Numbered from the stretch's first letter, positions 29,655 to 40,576 are shown. The stretch is 64,000 nt of DNA from Chitinophagaceae bacterium (GCA_016706055.1 JADJKL010000011.1:273687-337686); one strand, 5' to 3'. The notes: a model not told the origin generated them from the letters alone. Numbers and translations: made by a program.

Positions 29655-30515
29655 TTAAATTCTTACAGCGATAACTAAAGGCTCTGGTTCATGAATACTT
29701 AAGGAAATAGCTTGATCATCCTTGATCTTAAAAATTACCTTAACCGAAGGAGCACCTGCAGGTGAAAAAGTATTTTCGTCTACTTTCCTTAGCCCTCTGC
29801 CAGACGAGCCTTTACGGCCCAACTGCAAAAAACCTTGTCGGTGCAGTTCAACAAACAAAACCTCACCTTCAATATCTCCAAAGCGGTATTCACCGAGAAA
29901 TTTTTTCTTTTCTTCTTCATTTATTTCAAGGCTTTTTGGTTTTTCATCTGCATTGCCGAGGCTTTCAAGGTAGCTGATTACTTTGGTTACGTTGGCACTG
30001 TCGGTGGCTAAAATATTTTTATTAGTAAGTCTGTTTTTTGCATGTTGCAATAAGGTAATGTCATGTGGTCCACGGTGATTTTGAATACCCGGAACAGTTT
30101 CAATAATTTCCTGCACACTTTTTAGCATACCCATCATGGTAAAAGTGAAGATATCTGGTCTTGCCCCATAACTCATCAGCAACTCAGCAATATCCCTTCT
30201 TCCTACATGTGAGGCTGCACCGAGAGCTGTTTCAGCATCTCCAAAGCCCCAGTCCCAGGAAGCAATAGCCAGTTCCGGACGCTGCGTAACAAGTGCCTTT
30301 ACTTTATCAAAATCGAAATGAGAAGCACCAACTACACTGCTTACCAAAGTATCGTTAATAGCTGGATACCTGTAAAAAAGTGGATCAACGTGTTTTGGAA
30401 TTGTTATTACAGGTAATAAAGCGTTTGCAGATGCATAACCTAACGAAGTGATACCAAAGAGACTTAATGCAGTAGTTTTTAAGAAACGACGGCGTTCAAA
30501 AGGCATATTGTTCAT
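29655..30515 (-). CDS. Tat-exported ankyrin-repeat protein
   Basis: 286 residues. The N-terminus MNNMPFERRRFLKTTALSLF is a twin-arginine signal (RRxFLK) followed by a hydrophobic stretch, so the folded protein is probably exported. Two to three ankyrin-like units follow (DFDKVKALVTQRPELAIASW, ETALGAASHVGRRDIAELLM). The C-terminal ~90 residues (FLGEYRFGDIEGEVLFVELH) form a beta-rich domain that I do not recognise. It is a monocistronic gene upstream of repeat C. Function unknown; ankyrin repeats imply protein binding. Confidence 0.7.
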   Translation of the reverse strand: MNNMPFERRRFLKTTALSLFGITSLGYASANALLPVITIPKHVDPLFYRYPAINDTLVSSVVGASHFDFDKVKALVTQRPELAIASWDWGFGDAETALGAASHVGRRDIAELLMSYGARPDIFTFTMMGMLKSVQEIIETVPGIQNHRGPHDITLLQHAKNRLTNKNILATDSANVTKVISYLESLGNADEKPKSLEINEEEKKKFLGEYRFGDIEGEVLFVELHRQGFLQLGRKGSSGRGLRKVDENTFSPAGAPSVKVIFKIKDDQAISLSIHEPEPLVIAVRI

Positions 30516-30945
30516 ATCAGATAATTTTTAAAATAATTATTTTAAGGTAGGGAATCTTAAATCAGTATTCTTTTAAATTCGAGATGGTCGGTATAATTAT
30601 TTTATTGGAGGTATAAGTAAGATGATTCCGCCATTATGCTGTTCAACAAAAAAAGGAACTTCATGCCATGGTTATTGTTTTCTTCCGCCAACCCTACTAA
30701 AAAAACTTCGCTTCGCCGTTAACAATTAATCGCTATCAAAAAAAATATTACACTTTTTTTATTAAATCTTTATCTATTGATTTTACCAAATTAGTAACTG
30801 CCACTGTGTACAATAGGTGTACATTTGCAATTCAAATCTGAGCAATTAAGCACACTTGCCGTTGACCCTGAAAATTCAACACTTCTTCTAACGATTCCTG
30901 ATTACTGCTCGGAAAATAAATCGTAATTATTTAAACCATAATATC
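30516..30945. other. Gene-free intergenic stretch with promoter-like element
   Basis: 430 bases with no supported gene, AT-rich. TACATTTG at 30820-30827 matches TAnnTTTG, 118 bases before the next ATG, and would leave a long leader with no recognisable riboswitch or terminator structure. The fragment CCGCCATTATGCTGTTCAAC near 30630 is weakly similar to the start of the short repeat copies B and C. Confidence 0.35.
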
Positions 30946-31137
30946 ATGAAAATTGATGAGAGTCCATCTATTGTACAGATGGAGCCAGAAGTGTTAAACA
31001 ACCTGGTAAGAGAAGTAAAAGAAACATTGGCAACAGACATTCATCTGCCTGAAGCAAAGCAACCGTTGTTCACTATTACAGACCTGTGGAATATCCGCAG
31101 GAATGCAAAAACAGCAAGAGGAAGCTTTAGAGGGTAA
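30946..31137 (+). CDS. Conserved-looking small protein
   Basis: 63 residues, start MKIDESPSIVQMEPEVLNNL, ending ITDLWNIRRNAKTARGSFRG. The arrangement of an N-terminal VxxL..V.ETL segment and a C-terminal F(T/S)xxDLWNI(R/Q)R element resembles small proteins common in Chitinophagaceae-type genomes (from memory, no search). No signal peptide. A strong terminator follows after 31 bases, so this is a self-standing transcription unit, which supports it as a real gene. Function unknown. Confidence 0.6.
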   Translation: MKIDESPSIVQMEPEVLNNLVREVKETLATDIHLPEAKQPLFTITDLWNIRRNAKTARGSFRG

Positions 31138-31167
31138 TAGTAATAACTATACTTTCCAATTTATCGC

Positions 31168-31206
31168 AATGCCGGCTTTACAAATCGTATTGGCCGGCAT
31201 TTTTTA
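31168..31206 (+). terminator. Intrinsic terminator after the 63-residue protein gene
   Basis: Perfect stem AATGCCGGC / GCCGGCATT with a 16-base loop, followed by TTTTTATT. Confidence 0.9.
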
Positions 31207-31287
31207 TTGCCATTTATTAAGAGTTACCCTTTTTTGTACATTCTCAAATTTTCTCTACCTTTTACATTAAATCAAAAACATACAGTT

Positions 31288-31800
31288 ATGAAAAAATTAA
31301 GCATTCTGTTGGCTATAGTTGTCAGCAGTATTTTTATTTCCTGTAGTGGGAAATCAGAAGGAGGCATGTCGGCCACGGCCAAAAAAAACATGGAAGTAAA
31401 TGAAGCTATTTCAAAAGCCTACGAATCCGGCGATTTTAGTAAAATGAGTGATTATATTGCTGCTGATGCGGTTGATCATAGCGGAGAAACTGGTGATATA
31501 ACAGGACTTGAAAATATTGTCGCCGAAATGAAAAAATATCATGAAATGGCGCCAGATATGAAAGGCAGTCATATTAAAGTTATGGCAGACGATGAATATG
31601 TGATTACCTGGTCAAAATCATCTGGTACAATGAATGGTCAGCAAATGGAAATGACGGGAGTGGATATTGCAAAGTTTAAAGATGGGAAAGCGGTGGAGCA
31701 TTGGATGTATATGGATCCAAAAGATATGATGAAAATGATGCCGCCTGCTATTGAGCACAAAATGGATGATATGCCTGCAAAGGATACAACAAAGATGTAA
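31288..31800 (+). CDS. SnoaL/NTF2-like lipoprotein
   Basis: 170 residues from the ATG giving MKKLSILLAIVVSSIFISCS, a lipoprotein signal with Cys at the lipobox. The body fits the cone-shaped NTF2/SnoaL fold: an N-terminal helix (KNMEVNEAISKAYESGDFSK), then YIAADAVDHSG and the strand segments YVITWSKSSGTM and VDIAKFKDGKAVEHWMYMDP. Such proteins may be enzymes or ligand-binding; no catalytic residue can be assigned. The Met-rich C-terminus (KDMMKMMPPAIEHKMDDMPA) is unusual and could bind metal. A weak hairpin follows. Confidence 0.75.
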   Translation: MKKLSILLAIVVSSIFISCSGKSEGGMSATAKKNMEVNEAISKAYESGDFSKMSDYIAADAVDHSGETGDITGLENIVAEMKKYHEMAPDMKGSHIKVMADDEYVITWSKSSGTMNGQQMEMTGVDIAKFKDGKAVEHWMYMDPKDMMKMMPPAIEHKMDDMPAKDTTKM

Positions 31801-31821
31801 TCACCCTTAAATATATATCTT

Positions 31822-31852
31822 AAAAGGCTCGGTTATAAACGGGTCTTTTTTT
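31822..31852 (+). terminator. Probable terminator after the SnoaL-like gene
   Basis: AAAAGGCTCG / CGGGTCTTTT with G-U pairs and a run of eight T. The stem is imperfect. Confidence 0.6.
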
Positions 31853-31871
31853 TGCACTTCCTTTCTTTTAC

Positions 31872-31879
31872 TAAGTTTG
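31872..31879 (+). promoter_or_regulatory. Bacteroidota -7 promoter element of the DinB-like gene
   Basis: TAAGTTTG matches TAnnTTTG and ends 13 bases before the ATG. Confidence 0.5.
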
Positions 31880-31892
31880 CCAAAACATACAA

Positions 31893-32351
31893 ATGAAAAC
31901 TCTCGCCGCCTTAGTTACTGAATTGGAAAATACAATGCCTTTTATGGAACAGAAGAATGAGGCTGTATCTCAAGTTACAGTCGGCTGGCATATAGAACAC
32001 AGTTTACTGGCACTTGTAAAAATGATAACTGCAACAGAACATTCAAACCCTACTGAGTATAAAAAAACGTTCAATTGGAAACGTTCATTGGTGTTAGCAA
32101 TGGGGAAAATTCCAAGAGGAAAGGCAAAAGTTCCCAGCTCCGTAAAACCCGGCGATGAAATAAGCGAAGCAACTATTAAACCGCTATTGGAAAAAGCAAA
32201 ACAAAAAGCGGAGTTATTCGAAACATTAAGTAACGATAGATATTTCACCCATCCTGTTTTTGGAGATTTGAAGCTAAACAAGGCAAGAAAGATAATTGCC
32301 ATCCATACACAGCATCATATCAGCATTATCAACGATATTTTAAAATCATAG
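31893..32351 (+). CDS. DUF1569/DinB-superfamily protein
   Basis: 152 residues, four-helix-bundle type. Histidines in GWHIEHSL and IHTQHHISI sit where DinB-superfamily proteins hold a metal ion, and FTHPVFGDLKLNKARKI matches the DUF1569 C-terminal pattern. Cytoplasmic. Members of this group are often linked to thiol-dependent detoxification, but the substrate cannot be inferred here. Two more DinB-type histidine patterns appear in the protein at 43070. Confidence 0.75.
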   Translation: MKTLAALVTELENTMPFMEQKNEAVSQVTVGWHIEHSLLALVKMITATEHSNPTEYKKTFNWKRSLVLAMGKIPRGKAKVPSSVKPGDEISEATIKPLLEKAKQKAELFETLSNDRYFTHPVFGDLKLNKARKIIAIHTQHHISIINDILKS

Positions 32352-32427
32352 TTGCTTAAATACCGTATTCAGGGTATTATTACTTGTACAATCTTTTTAT
32401 AAGTTGCATACAATGGGAAAGCATTTT

Positions 32428-33132
32428 ATGAAACTTCTTTTCTGTCTAATCTTCTGCAGCAATTTTGCAATGTCACAACCATTCGGGCTTACGAAAGACA
32501 GTGCTTTTGTAAAACTGATTGATGGCTTGCCAACGAAAGAGCCATTTGATACTGCCAAAAGTTACTGGCATAATATAAAAAAAGAATACCTGTACATCAT
32601 CAGTGATAAAGATATTTACGAGTTGTTTGGCTATAACATTTCATCACGGTACGGAGATTTTGATTTTACAAACTATCATATTCTTGGCAAAGAAATTTGT
32701 AAACAATGTGAAATGTATTGCAAACATGATGAAGGCCAAAAAGATTGCCATCGCAATGTTTGTAATAAAGAATGGACTTGGATAATGCGAGATAACAAAA
32801 AGGCATTTATAGAAATTCCTTCACAAGGAAAACTACCTCTTAACGATGATCAAAATGCTGTAATGAAATATAGGTACAGCGATACTGTTTTGGTTTCAAA
32901 TGCAGATACTGGAACGGCTACATGGCTCACACAGTCTGGCGGCGATTGCCATGCTACTTTTAAGTTTGGTGTATTCCATGATAATTATTACCCTGCTATC
33001 ATCTTGAAAGAATGGAATTACTATGGCGGCTGCCGTGCAGGTGGCTCTTGGGAGTTTGCAATTAATTTTCCTATGCCTTCAGGCAACTTTCAAAAATCTA
33101 AGAATGTAATATTTATGAAAAAGAATGAGTGA
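32428..33132 (+). CDS. Secreted cysteine-rich hypothetical protein
   Basis: 234 residues from the ATG at 32428 (MKLLFCLIFCSNFAMSQ, a signal peptide); an upstream ATG at 32413 is possible. A cluster CKQCEMYCKHDEGQKDCHRN near residues 90-110 contains four Cys plus Cys in the following segment, suggesting disulphides or a metal site. A second region (GGDCHATFKFGVFHDNYYPA, GGCRAGGSWEF) is beta-rich. Family not recognised. The following ~180 bases hold no supported gene. Confidence 0.6.
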   Translation: MKLLFCLIFCSNFAMSQPFGLTKDSAFVKLIDGLPTKEPFDTAKSYWHNIKKEYLYIISDKDIYELFGYNISSRYGDFDFTNYHILGKEICKQCEMYCKHDEGQKDCHRNVCNKEWTWIMRDNKKAFIEIPSQGKLPLNDDQNAVMKYRYSDTVLVSNADTGTATWLTQSGGDCHATFKFGVFHDNYYPAIILKEWNYYGGCRAGGSWEFAINFPMPSGNFQKSKNVIFMKKNE

Positions 33133-33318
33133 CACCTGTACATTATTTTCTGAGCTATTCCAACATATTTTGTCAGTATTATCTGCTTCATTGGCAGCTA
33201 TTATTACTTCATTCTCCATTACTGTCGTTTAAAAACAATGAATTTTGTATCGGCAGGTTATTTGGTATAAGGCAAAGTGATAATTCTGTCATAGCTTTAA
33301 ACCAATTAATAAACTAAC

Positions 33319-33711
33319 ATGGAAATTGAAATCTTTACACTCTGCGACTTTGCACAAGACAATAATTCAAAACTGACTATAGTAGGTACGTTCGATAGTA
33401 TAAATGGGAAACAGTTTCCTCTTCAACATCCGGCATGTACTGTTGCCTGTCGTTTACGTTTTGGTGCATCAGAAACTGGCGATCATAGTTTCAAACTTCG
33501 TTTGATAGATACAGCAGGTAAGGAAGTGATTAAATCGATAGAAGGTAATATCAATATCGGTGTTCCTCCAAATGGTCAGTTTGCTTCCATTAATATGGTA
33601 ATCAATTTTAATCAGTTGAAGTTTGAAACAGCGGGTCGCTATTCTTTTGAATTATATATTGATGAAGACTGGAAATCAGGATTGCCATTATTTCTGAATC
33701 AAATTTCTTAA
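33319..33711 (+). CDS. DUF6941-like small protein
   Basis: 130 residues, no signal peptide. It begins MEIEIFTLCDFAQDNNSKLT followed by IVGTFDSIN, which fits the small DUF6941 family of predicted beta-sandwich proteins, as I recall it (LCDFA, a short Gly-containing strand, then HPACTVACRLRFG and a closing YSFELYIDE). Function unknown; the family is spread in bacteria, often solitary. Start supported by the clear ATG after a TAATAAAC leader. Confidence 0.6.
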   Translation: MEIEIFTLCDFAQDNNSKLTIVGTFDSINGKQFPLQHPACTVACRLRFGASETGDHSFKLRLIDTAGKEVIKSIEGNINIGVPPNGQFASINMVINFNQLKFETAGRYSFELYIDEDWKSGLPLFLNQIS

Positions 33712-33845
33712 TAACGAGTATAACAGATTATTTATCTGAATTTTAATAATACTTCTTTTATGAGTTAACTATTTTAAATAGCTGTTAATTTCTTAAGAGT
33801 TTAAAAAATAATTTAAATTGCTGATACATTTTTAAAACTAAACTC

Positions 33846-34139
33846 ATGCTTGAAATACTCGCAGTCATTTTCCTTTCAGGTAAAATAGGAGATTTAGCCG
33901 AAAGAAAAGGTCAGAAAAAAGGGAAATGGAAAGCTTATGCCATCCTTGGTTGGTTCATTTCAGAGATTGTAGGTATTGCAATTGGTATCGCAATGTTTGG
34001 TTCACAAGAATTTGGCCCTATGTTGTTGCTTGGTTATGGCCTTGCCATACTCAGTTATTTCGCCATTCGTCAAACATTACAAAAAATGCCTGATGTTGAT
34101 ACAGGTTTCGATTTCGAAAAGGATTCTAATCAGCCGTAA
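33846..34139 (+). CDS. Small inner-membrane hypothetical protein
   Basis: 97 residues. A basic loop (ERKGQKKGKWKAYAILGW) is followed by two hydrophobic helices (FISEIVGIAIGIAMF and MLLLGYGLAILSYFAI) and an acidic tail. The N-terminus MLEILAVIFLSGKIGDLAER also looks membrane-associated. Family not recognised. It stands alone before glnS. Confidence 0.55.
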   Translation: MLEILAVIFLSGKIGDLAERKGQKKGKWKAYAILGWFISEIVGIAIGIAMFGSQEFGPMLLLGYGLAILSYFAIRQTLQKMPDVDTGFDFEKDSNQP

Positions 34140-34209
34140 CAAAATCATTTTGTTGAGACAGTAATCTGTTTTCCCAAGAGGCGTTACTTCTTTAAATCCT
34201 TCATTTCCT

Positions 34210-34217
34210 TAACTTTG
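34210..34217 (+). promoter_or_regulatory. Bacteroidota -7 promoter element of glnS
   Basis: TAACTTTG matches TAnnTTTG and ends six bases before the glnS ATG, implying a very short or absent leader. Confidence 0.5.
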
Positions 34218-34223
34218 CAGACT

Positions 34224-35890
34224 ATGTCCGAAGAAGTAAAAAAGAAGAACGCAGCCTTAATTTCCTGGAAGAAATTATTGAGGAAGATCTTAAAAACGGC
34301 AAGTATAAATCTATCGTTACCCGTTTTCCCCCGGAACCCAATGGCTATTTGCATATCGGTCATGCTTCGTCTATCTGTTTGAACTTTGGATTAACGCAGA
34401 AATACCCTGGCTATACCAATCTCCGGTTCGATGATACCAATCCGGTAACAGAAGAAACAGAATTTGTAGACAGCATTAAAGACGATGTTCGCTGGTTAGG
34501 TTTTGAATGGAAGAATGAAAGATTCGCCAGTGATTATTTTGACAACTTATATGCATTTGCTTTAAAGCTGATTGATAACGGACTTGCTTATGTAGATGAC
34601 AGCACAGCAGAAGAAATGGCAGTGTTAAAAGGCACTCCAACGGAACCGGGCAAAGACAGTATATATAGAACAAGAAGCATTCAAGAGAATAAAGATTTAT
34701 TTATTCAGATGAAAAACGGCGAGTTTGCTGATGGAAGCAGAACCCTAAGAGCAAAGATTGATATGCAACATATCAATATGTTGATGCGGGATCCGATTTT
34801 ATATAGAATCAAACATGCACATCATCACCGTACAGGCGATAAATGGTGTATCTATCCGATGTATGATTTTGCACATGGCCAAAGCGATTCTATTGAAGAA
34901 GTAACACATTCTATTTGTACAATGGAATTTGTGCCACATAGAGAATTGTATGATTGGCTGATCAAAAGTTTGGAAATATATCCTTCGCATCAATACGAGT
35001 TTGCAAGAAGAAATATTAATTATACGGTTACGAGTAAAAGAAAGCTCTTGCAATTAGTAACAGAAAAACATGTTACTGGTTGGGACGATCCAAGAATGCC
35101 AACCATCAGTGGATTAAGACGTCGTGGCTATACACCCAAAAGCATCCGTGACTTTTGCGATAGGATAGGAGTGGCCAAGAGAGATAATATGGTAGATGTA
35201 GGCTTACTTGAGTTTTGCCTGCGGGAAGATTTGAATAAGATTGCATTGAGAAGAATGGTAGTGTTTGATCCGATAAAAGTTATCATTACCAATTATGAAG
35301 GCAATGGAGAAATATTACACAGTGAAAATAATCCCGAAGATGAGAATGGAGGATTGAGAGATATTTCATTCAGTAAAGAAATCTATATAGAAAGCAACGA
35401 CTTTATGGAAGTGGCGCCTAAGAAATATTTCAGACTGGCTCCCGGTCAGATGGTAAGATTAAAATCAGCCTATATTATTAAATGTGATGAAGTAATAAAA
35501 GATGCAGGTGGAAATATTACAGAATTGCACTGCTCTTATATTCCCGAAAGTAAAAGTGGTTCAGATACATCTGAAATTAAAGTAAAAGGAACATTGCATT
35601 GGGTAAATGCTGCGGATGCAGTTGAAGTGGAGGTAAGAGAATATGATCGTCTTTTTAAAGTAGAAGACCCGACAGATGAGGAAGGTGATTTTAAAGATTA
35701 TATCAATCCCGATTCGTTGAAAGTAGTAACAGGTTTTGCAGAACCTGCTTTGAAAGAAGCAAAACTGGAAGATCGTTTCCAGTTTATCAGAAAAGGTTAT
35801 TACTGCTTTGATAAAGAATCAACAGACGATAAGTTGGTGTTCAACAGAACCGTAGGATTGAAAGATTCTTGGGCTAAAGCTTCAAAATAA
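34224..35890 (+). CDS. glnS: Glutaminyl-tRNA synthetase, with a one-base frameshift near the start
   Basis: Class I synthetase charging tRNA-Gln. The ATG at 34224 reads MSEEVKKK, then the frame shifts: RSLNFLEEIIEEDLKNGKYK continues in the next frame to VTRFPPEPNGYLHIGHASSI, the HIGH motif. A base is missing near 34250. Without repair the gene would start at 34349 and lose the first strand of the Rossmann fold and the HIGH motif, so the joined form is the real one: 555 residues. The KMSKS loop reads VTSKRKLL, and the C-terminal beta-barrel anticodon domains are intact. A TAACTTTG element sits seven bases before the ATG. Confidence 0.93.
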
Positions 35891-36238
35891 ATGTAAAGAT
35901 CCCCGTGTTTTTAAATTGGAATTTTAAAAAATAGCCAAATTTCTTTTATGAAGTCAAAAAATCTATCTACTTATTTTTTGATTAGTAATATTACGATTTA
36001 TTATTTCTACAAATTTTTCAGGCCAAATTCTGGTATCTAAACATAGGTACAAAAATTTCAGAGGCTTTTAGCACTACTATAAATGTCGCTGGTATTGACA
36101 CTATTGCTAAAAGTGCTGATTTTAGTATAAGAATTCAGTTTAATTAGAAATAGTTATTCAAATAATTAAGAAATTAAATATCTTTCAATTTGAAATAATT
36201 CAGATTTCAACAAACCATTAACTATTTAAAAAAAGCTT
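35891..36238. other. Gene-free intergenic stretch, possible gene remnant
   Basis: About 350 bases. A stretch near 36021-36147 can be read as FWYLNIGTKISEAFSTTINV... to TAG without an ATG, and looks like the tail of a secreted beta protein; it may be a pseudogene fragment or chance. No terminator hairpin stands out. AT-rich towards the next start. Confidence 0.3.
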
Positions 36239-39200
36239 ATGCGAAATTTTTACTTAAAAACACATATCCGTATCTTAAGTAGAATGCGGATTTTGTGTTT
36301 GCTGATGTTAGCGATAACATTCTCCAATCTCAATATTCAGGCGCAGTGTACCAACACCTCTGCTTTTGGTTCTGTAGCAGCTCCAGGCCCAGGTCTTACT
36401 GTGTCAATAACAACCTGTGCATTTGGGGGCGAGTATTCAACAGTTACAGCGGCTGCTGCTACAACATCTTATACAGTAACAGGCACTGGTGGTACCGGAA
36501 ATTACATAACTATACGTCAGGGAACTTCCGGCGGTCCCGTTATAGCTTTTGGATTTTCTCCCTTAACATGGACCTCCACAGTGGCAGGATCTTATTTTGT
36601 ACATGTTAATACAACTGCAGCATGCGGAACTGATGCAAGTTGTCATGCATTGACTATAACTAACAATAGCGGTTCTACTCCTGACCCATGTACAAGTATT
36701 AGTACAATTGCCTGTGCGGCCCCTGCAACAGCAACATTAGTTGGAGCAGGTGTCTGGAGCCCGGGTAGCTGTGGATTCACCACACCCGGTAATGAAAAAA
36801 TTTATAGTTTCACACCAACTGTTACCGGTGTTCATTCTTTACAGGTTACATCAGCAAGTGGCGGATTTGTTGATTATATGTATAAAGCTGCATCGGGTGG
36901 TTGCAGTGCAACCGGCTGGACTTGTATACAGGATCTTAGCGCAGCTGCAACTGCCACCATAGGTACGTTAACTGCCGGAGTAGAATATTATATTTTGCTT
37001 GATGCAGAAGGAACAAGTTCCAGAACACACACTTTTCAGATTAACTGTCCGGCGGCTGGCCCATGCGCCAGTATTAGTACAATTGCCTGTGCCACACCTG
37101 CAACAACAACATTAGTTGGAGCTGGTGCTTGGAGCCCTAATAGCTGTGGATTCACCACAGCCGGTAATGAAAAGGTTTATAGTTTCACTCCAACTGTAAC
37201 GGGTGTTCATTCTTTACAGGTTACAGCAGCAAGTGGCGGATTTGTAGATTATTTTTATAAAGCAGCTTCTGGTGGTTGTAGTGCAACCGGCTGGACTTGT
37301 ATACAGGATATTTCCGCCCCAACAACTGCCAGCATAGGTACGTTAACTGCCGGCGTAGAATATTATATCCTGCTTGATGCAGAATCAACAGCTTCTGTTA
37401 CACATACTTTCCAGATTGATTGTCCGCCTGCTGGCCCATGTTCCAGTATTACTACAATTGCCTGTGCAGCTCCTGCAACAGCAACATTAGTTGAGCTGGT
37501 ATTTGGAGCCCAGGTAACTGTGGATTTAGCACACCCGGCAATGAAAAAATTTATAGTTTTACACCAGATGTAACCGGTGTTCATTCTTTACAGGTTACAG
37601 CAGCAAGTGGCGGTTACGTTGATTATATGTTCAAAGCCGCTTCTGGTGGTTGTAGTGCAACCGGCTGGGCTTGTATACAGGATATTTTCGCCCCAACAAC
37701 TGCCAGCATAGGTACGTTAACTGCCGGCGTAGAATATTATATCCTGCTTGATGCAGAATCAACAGCTTCTGTTACACATACTTTCCAGATTAATTGTCCA
37801 TGTCCTGACGCAACTATTTCATACACAGGTTCGCCATATTGTCAGAATGCAGGTACTGCTAATGTTACCCGTACAGGTACTGCTGGCAGTGTTTATTATT
37901 CAACAGCTGGCTTGTCACTAAATGCTTCAACGGGCGCAGTTACTTTAGGAACCAGTACGCCTGGTACTTACACGGTAACCTATTCAATTGCAGCTTCAGG
38001 AGGTTGTCCTGCAGTTATGACAACTGCTTCAATAACAGTTAATCCAACACCAAATGCTATCGCAACACCTGCTAGCCAGACAATCTGTTCAGGTGCTACA
38101 ATAACACCGATAGTGTTAACAAGTGGAGTAGCAGGAACAACTTTCACATGGATAAGAAATAATACAGCTGGGGTAACCGGATTACCAGGTAACGGTGTCA
38201 GCAATATCAGCGGTACACTAACTAATATTACTGCAGCCCCAATAACAGTAACATTTACAATAACACCAACAGCTAATGGTTGCCCTGGGCCAACAAGTAC
38301 AGCAACAGTATTGGTTAATCCAACACCAAATGCTATAGCTACACCAAATGCACAGACTATCTGTAATGCAACAGCGATAACGCCGATAGTATTAACGAGT
38401 GGAGTAGCGGGTGCAACGTTTGCTTGGACAAGAGATAATAATGCAACGGTAACAGGTATGGCCGCCAATGGCTCAGGCACACCGATAACCGGTATATTAA
38501 CTAATACGACGAATGCACCAGTAACGGTAACGTTTACGATAACACCAACCGCCAATGGTTGCCCTGGTCCAACGACAACGGCAACAGTAATAGTAGCTCC
38601 AACACCAACGGTAGACCAACCGGCTAACCAAACGGTGTGTAACGGAACGCTGACAGCTCCGGTATTATTTAGTAGTCCAGTGGCCGGAGTAACGTACAAT
38701 TGGACCAATAGTAATACAGCGATAGGCTTAGGAGCTAGTGGCACAGGTAATATAGCAGCCTTTACAGGCACCAATGGTACGACGTTGCCGATAACAGGAA
38801 CAATAACGGTAACGCCAATATTTGCAGGCGGTCCTGCAGTACCCGCCCCGGTTACATTTACAAATTCAACAAGTATGTTGGTACCTGCGGGTCAGCCAGC
38901 AACTACAAGTGGTCCGGCAGCACCTTACCCATCAGCAATTACGGTGTCAGGATTACCAACCACAGGCGTTACGGTAGAGTCAATAACGTTAACCAACATC
39001 ACCCACACATGGGGATCAGATATAGACGTATTACTTGTTTCACCAACGGGTCAGCAATTTATGCCTATGTCTCGTGTAGGAGGATCAGGTGGTTTTGATG
39101 CAGCAGCAACTATTACATTAAGAGATGGCTCTCCAGCCATGCCTACTACAAGTACACCTATACCTACAGGCACTTATGGACCTACAGCTGGAGTCGGAAC

Positions 39201-40515
39201 TACAACAATGCCGGCAGGAGCACCAGTAGGGCCGTATAATTTAGCAGCACCAGCTGGTACATCAACGTTTGCCAATGTGTTTAATAACACAACCAATTAT
39301 AATGGTACTTGGAATTTATATGTAGCCGATCACAGTGGTGGTGATTTTGGTAATATCGGAAATGGTTGGTCAATTACGTTAGTATCAACGACACCGGGAT
39401 CTTGTGCTGGTCCCTCGAAGACCTTTGATATAACAGTTAATCCAACACCAACGATTACTTGTCCTGCAAACATGACGGTAGCCAGCGATGTAGGTGTATG
39501 TAACAAAACAGTTAACTACACACCAACAGTAACGGGTACACCAGTACCAACACTTAGCTATGTATTAACTGGCGCAACAACAGGCAGTGGTGCAGGCAGT
39601 GGTAGTGGTTTGAAATTTAATGTAGGCGTAACCACAGTAACAATAACAGCAACGAATATTTGTGCAACAGTTACTTGTTCGTTCACAATAACAGTAACCG
39701 ACAGCCAGTTACCCGTGATCAATACACAGCCAGCTAACCGCACAGTATGTGTAGGTAGCAATGCAACCTTCACGGTAGTAGCGGTAACAGCTCCAAGTGC
39801 AGGCGGTCCGATAGCCTACCAGTGGCAGTTGTGGAATGGTAGCACCTGGAATAATATAGCAGGTGCCACAGCAGCAACGTTAACCTTGAACAGTGTAACA
39901 CAGAGTATGAATACGAACAGTTACCGTGTAGTCTTAACAGGCTTGTGTTCTACGGTTACCTCAGGCTTTGCAACATTGTATGTAAATCCATTGCCAACAA
40001 TCAACTTGACAACATCGATACCACCAGCCTTGTTACCAACACAGGTGTTAACGATTACAGCAACTACAGCACCTGGGGGTGGCAGTTATGTATGGTTCAA
40101 GAATGGAGTGGTAATACCGGGAGCAACAGGTAATACATTAGCAGGTCTTACGGTGAGTGATATCGGTACATATCGAGTAGTGTACACAGATGGTAATGGA
40201 TGTGTAGCTACATCAGCCAATGTAGATATCACAGGTCAGCCATCGGATAACTTGTATGTGTATCCGGTACCAAACCAGGGAGTGTTCAATGTTAGGTTCT
40301 ATAACCAAGCAAATGAGCAGGTAACGGTAAGGGTATTTGATGCGAAGGGAGCAGAAGTGTACAGTAGAAAAGTATTGACAACAATACCATACACGACTAT
40401 CAACGTAGATCTATCGACGAATCAACCATTGGCAAACGGTACATATATTGTTGACATCCGTGGGGCGGATGGAAGACTGATGGGAAGTAGGAAGATAATA
40501 GTATATAACAGATAA
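36239..40515 (+). CDS. Modular T9SS-secreted surface protein, with a one-base frameshift
   Basis: 1,425 residues once repaired. Signal peptide (MRNFYLKTHIRILSR...LNIQAQ), then three copies of a 125-residue unit (PPC-like: EKIYSFTPTVTGVHSLQVT, GTLTAGVEYYILLDAE), then two PKD-like units with TPTANGCPGPT, a proprotein-convertase P-domain (ITLTNITHTWGSDIDVLLVS; NYNGTWNLYVADHSGG), an HYR-like domain (TITCPANMTVASDVGVC), Ig-like units (IAYQWQLWNGSTWNNIAGAT), and a T9SS type A C-terminal sorting domain (YPVPNQGVFNVRFYNQANE...RKIIVYNR). No catalytic domain is seen, so adhesion or matrix binding is likely. The frame breaks at 37491 (one G missing, GTTGGAGCT expected by comparison with the other repeat units), giving the apparent split into 36239-37573 and 37627-40515. 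Confidence 0.88.
36685..37809 (+). repeat. Three tandem 375-bp coding repeats
   Basis: Units start at 36685, 37060 and 37435 (each at CCCATG), giving an exact 375-bp period before the one-base deletion in unit 3. Units 2 and 3 are very similar in their last 200 bases, unit 1 is more diverged, so duplication of the last unit is recent. Confidence 0.9.
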
Positions 40516-40538
40516 TCTAAAATCTAAAATCTAAAATC

Positions 40539-40576
40539 AAAACCCCGTCTCGCTTTATGCGAGACGGGGTTTTTTA
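40539..40576 (+). terminator. Strong intrinsic terminator after the T9SS protein gene
   Basis: Stem AAAACCCCGTCTCGC / GCGAGACGGGGTTTT, 5-base loop and T tail. It is preceded by three tandem AAAATCT heptamers (40515-40540). Confidence 0.93.

Noticed and set aside
33129..33317. 62-residue frame between two small genes
   Set aside because: Hydrophobic, Leu/His/Tyr-rich, no relative or motif; start overlaps the previous stop by chance.
37980..38774. 264-residue antisense frame inside the T9SS protein gene
   Set aside because: It mirrors Thr/Ala/Val-rich PKD-like repeats; a hydrophobic, repetitive shadow without a start region.
40515..40540. AAAATCT heptamer tandem as a regulatory array
   Set aside because: Only three units directly before a strong terminator; more likely replication slippage than a regulatory site.
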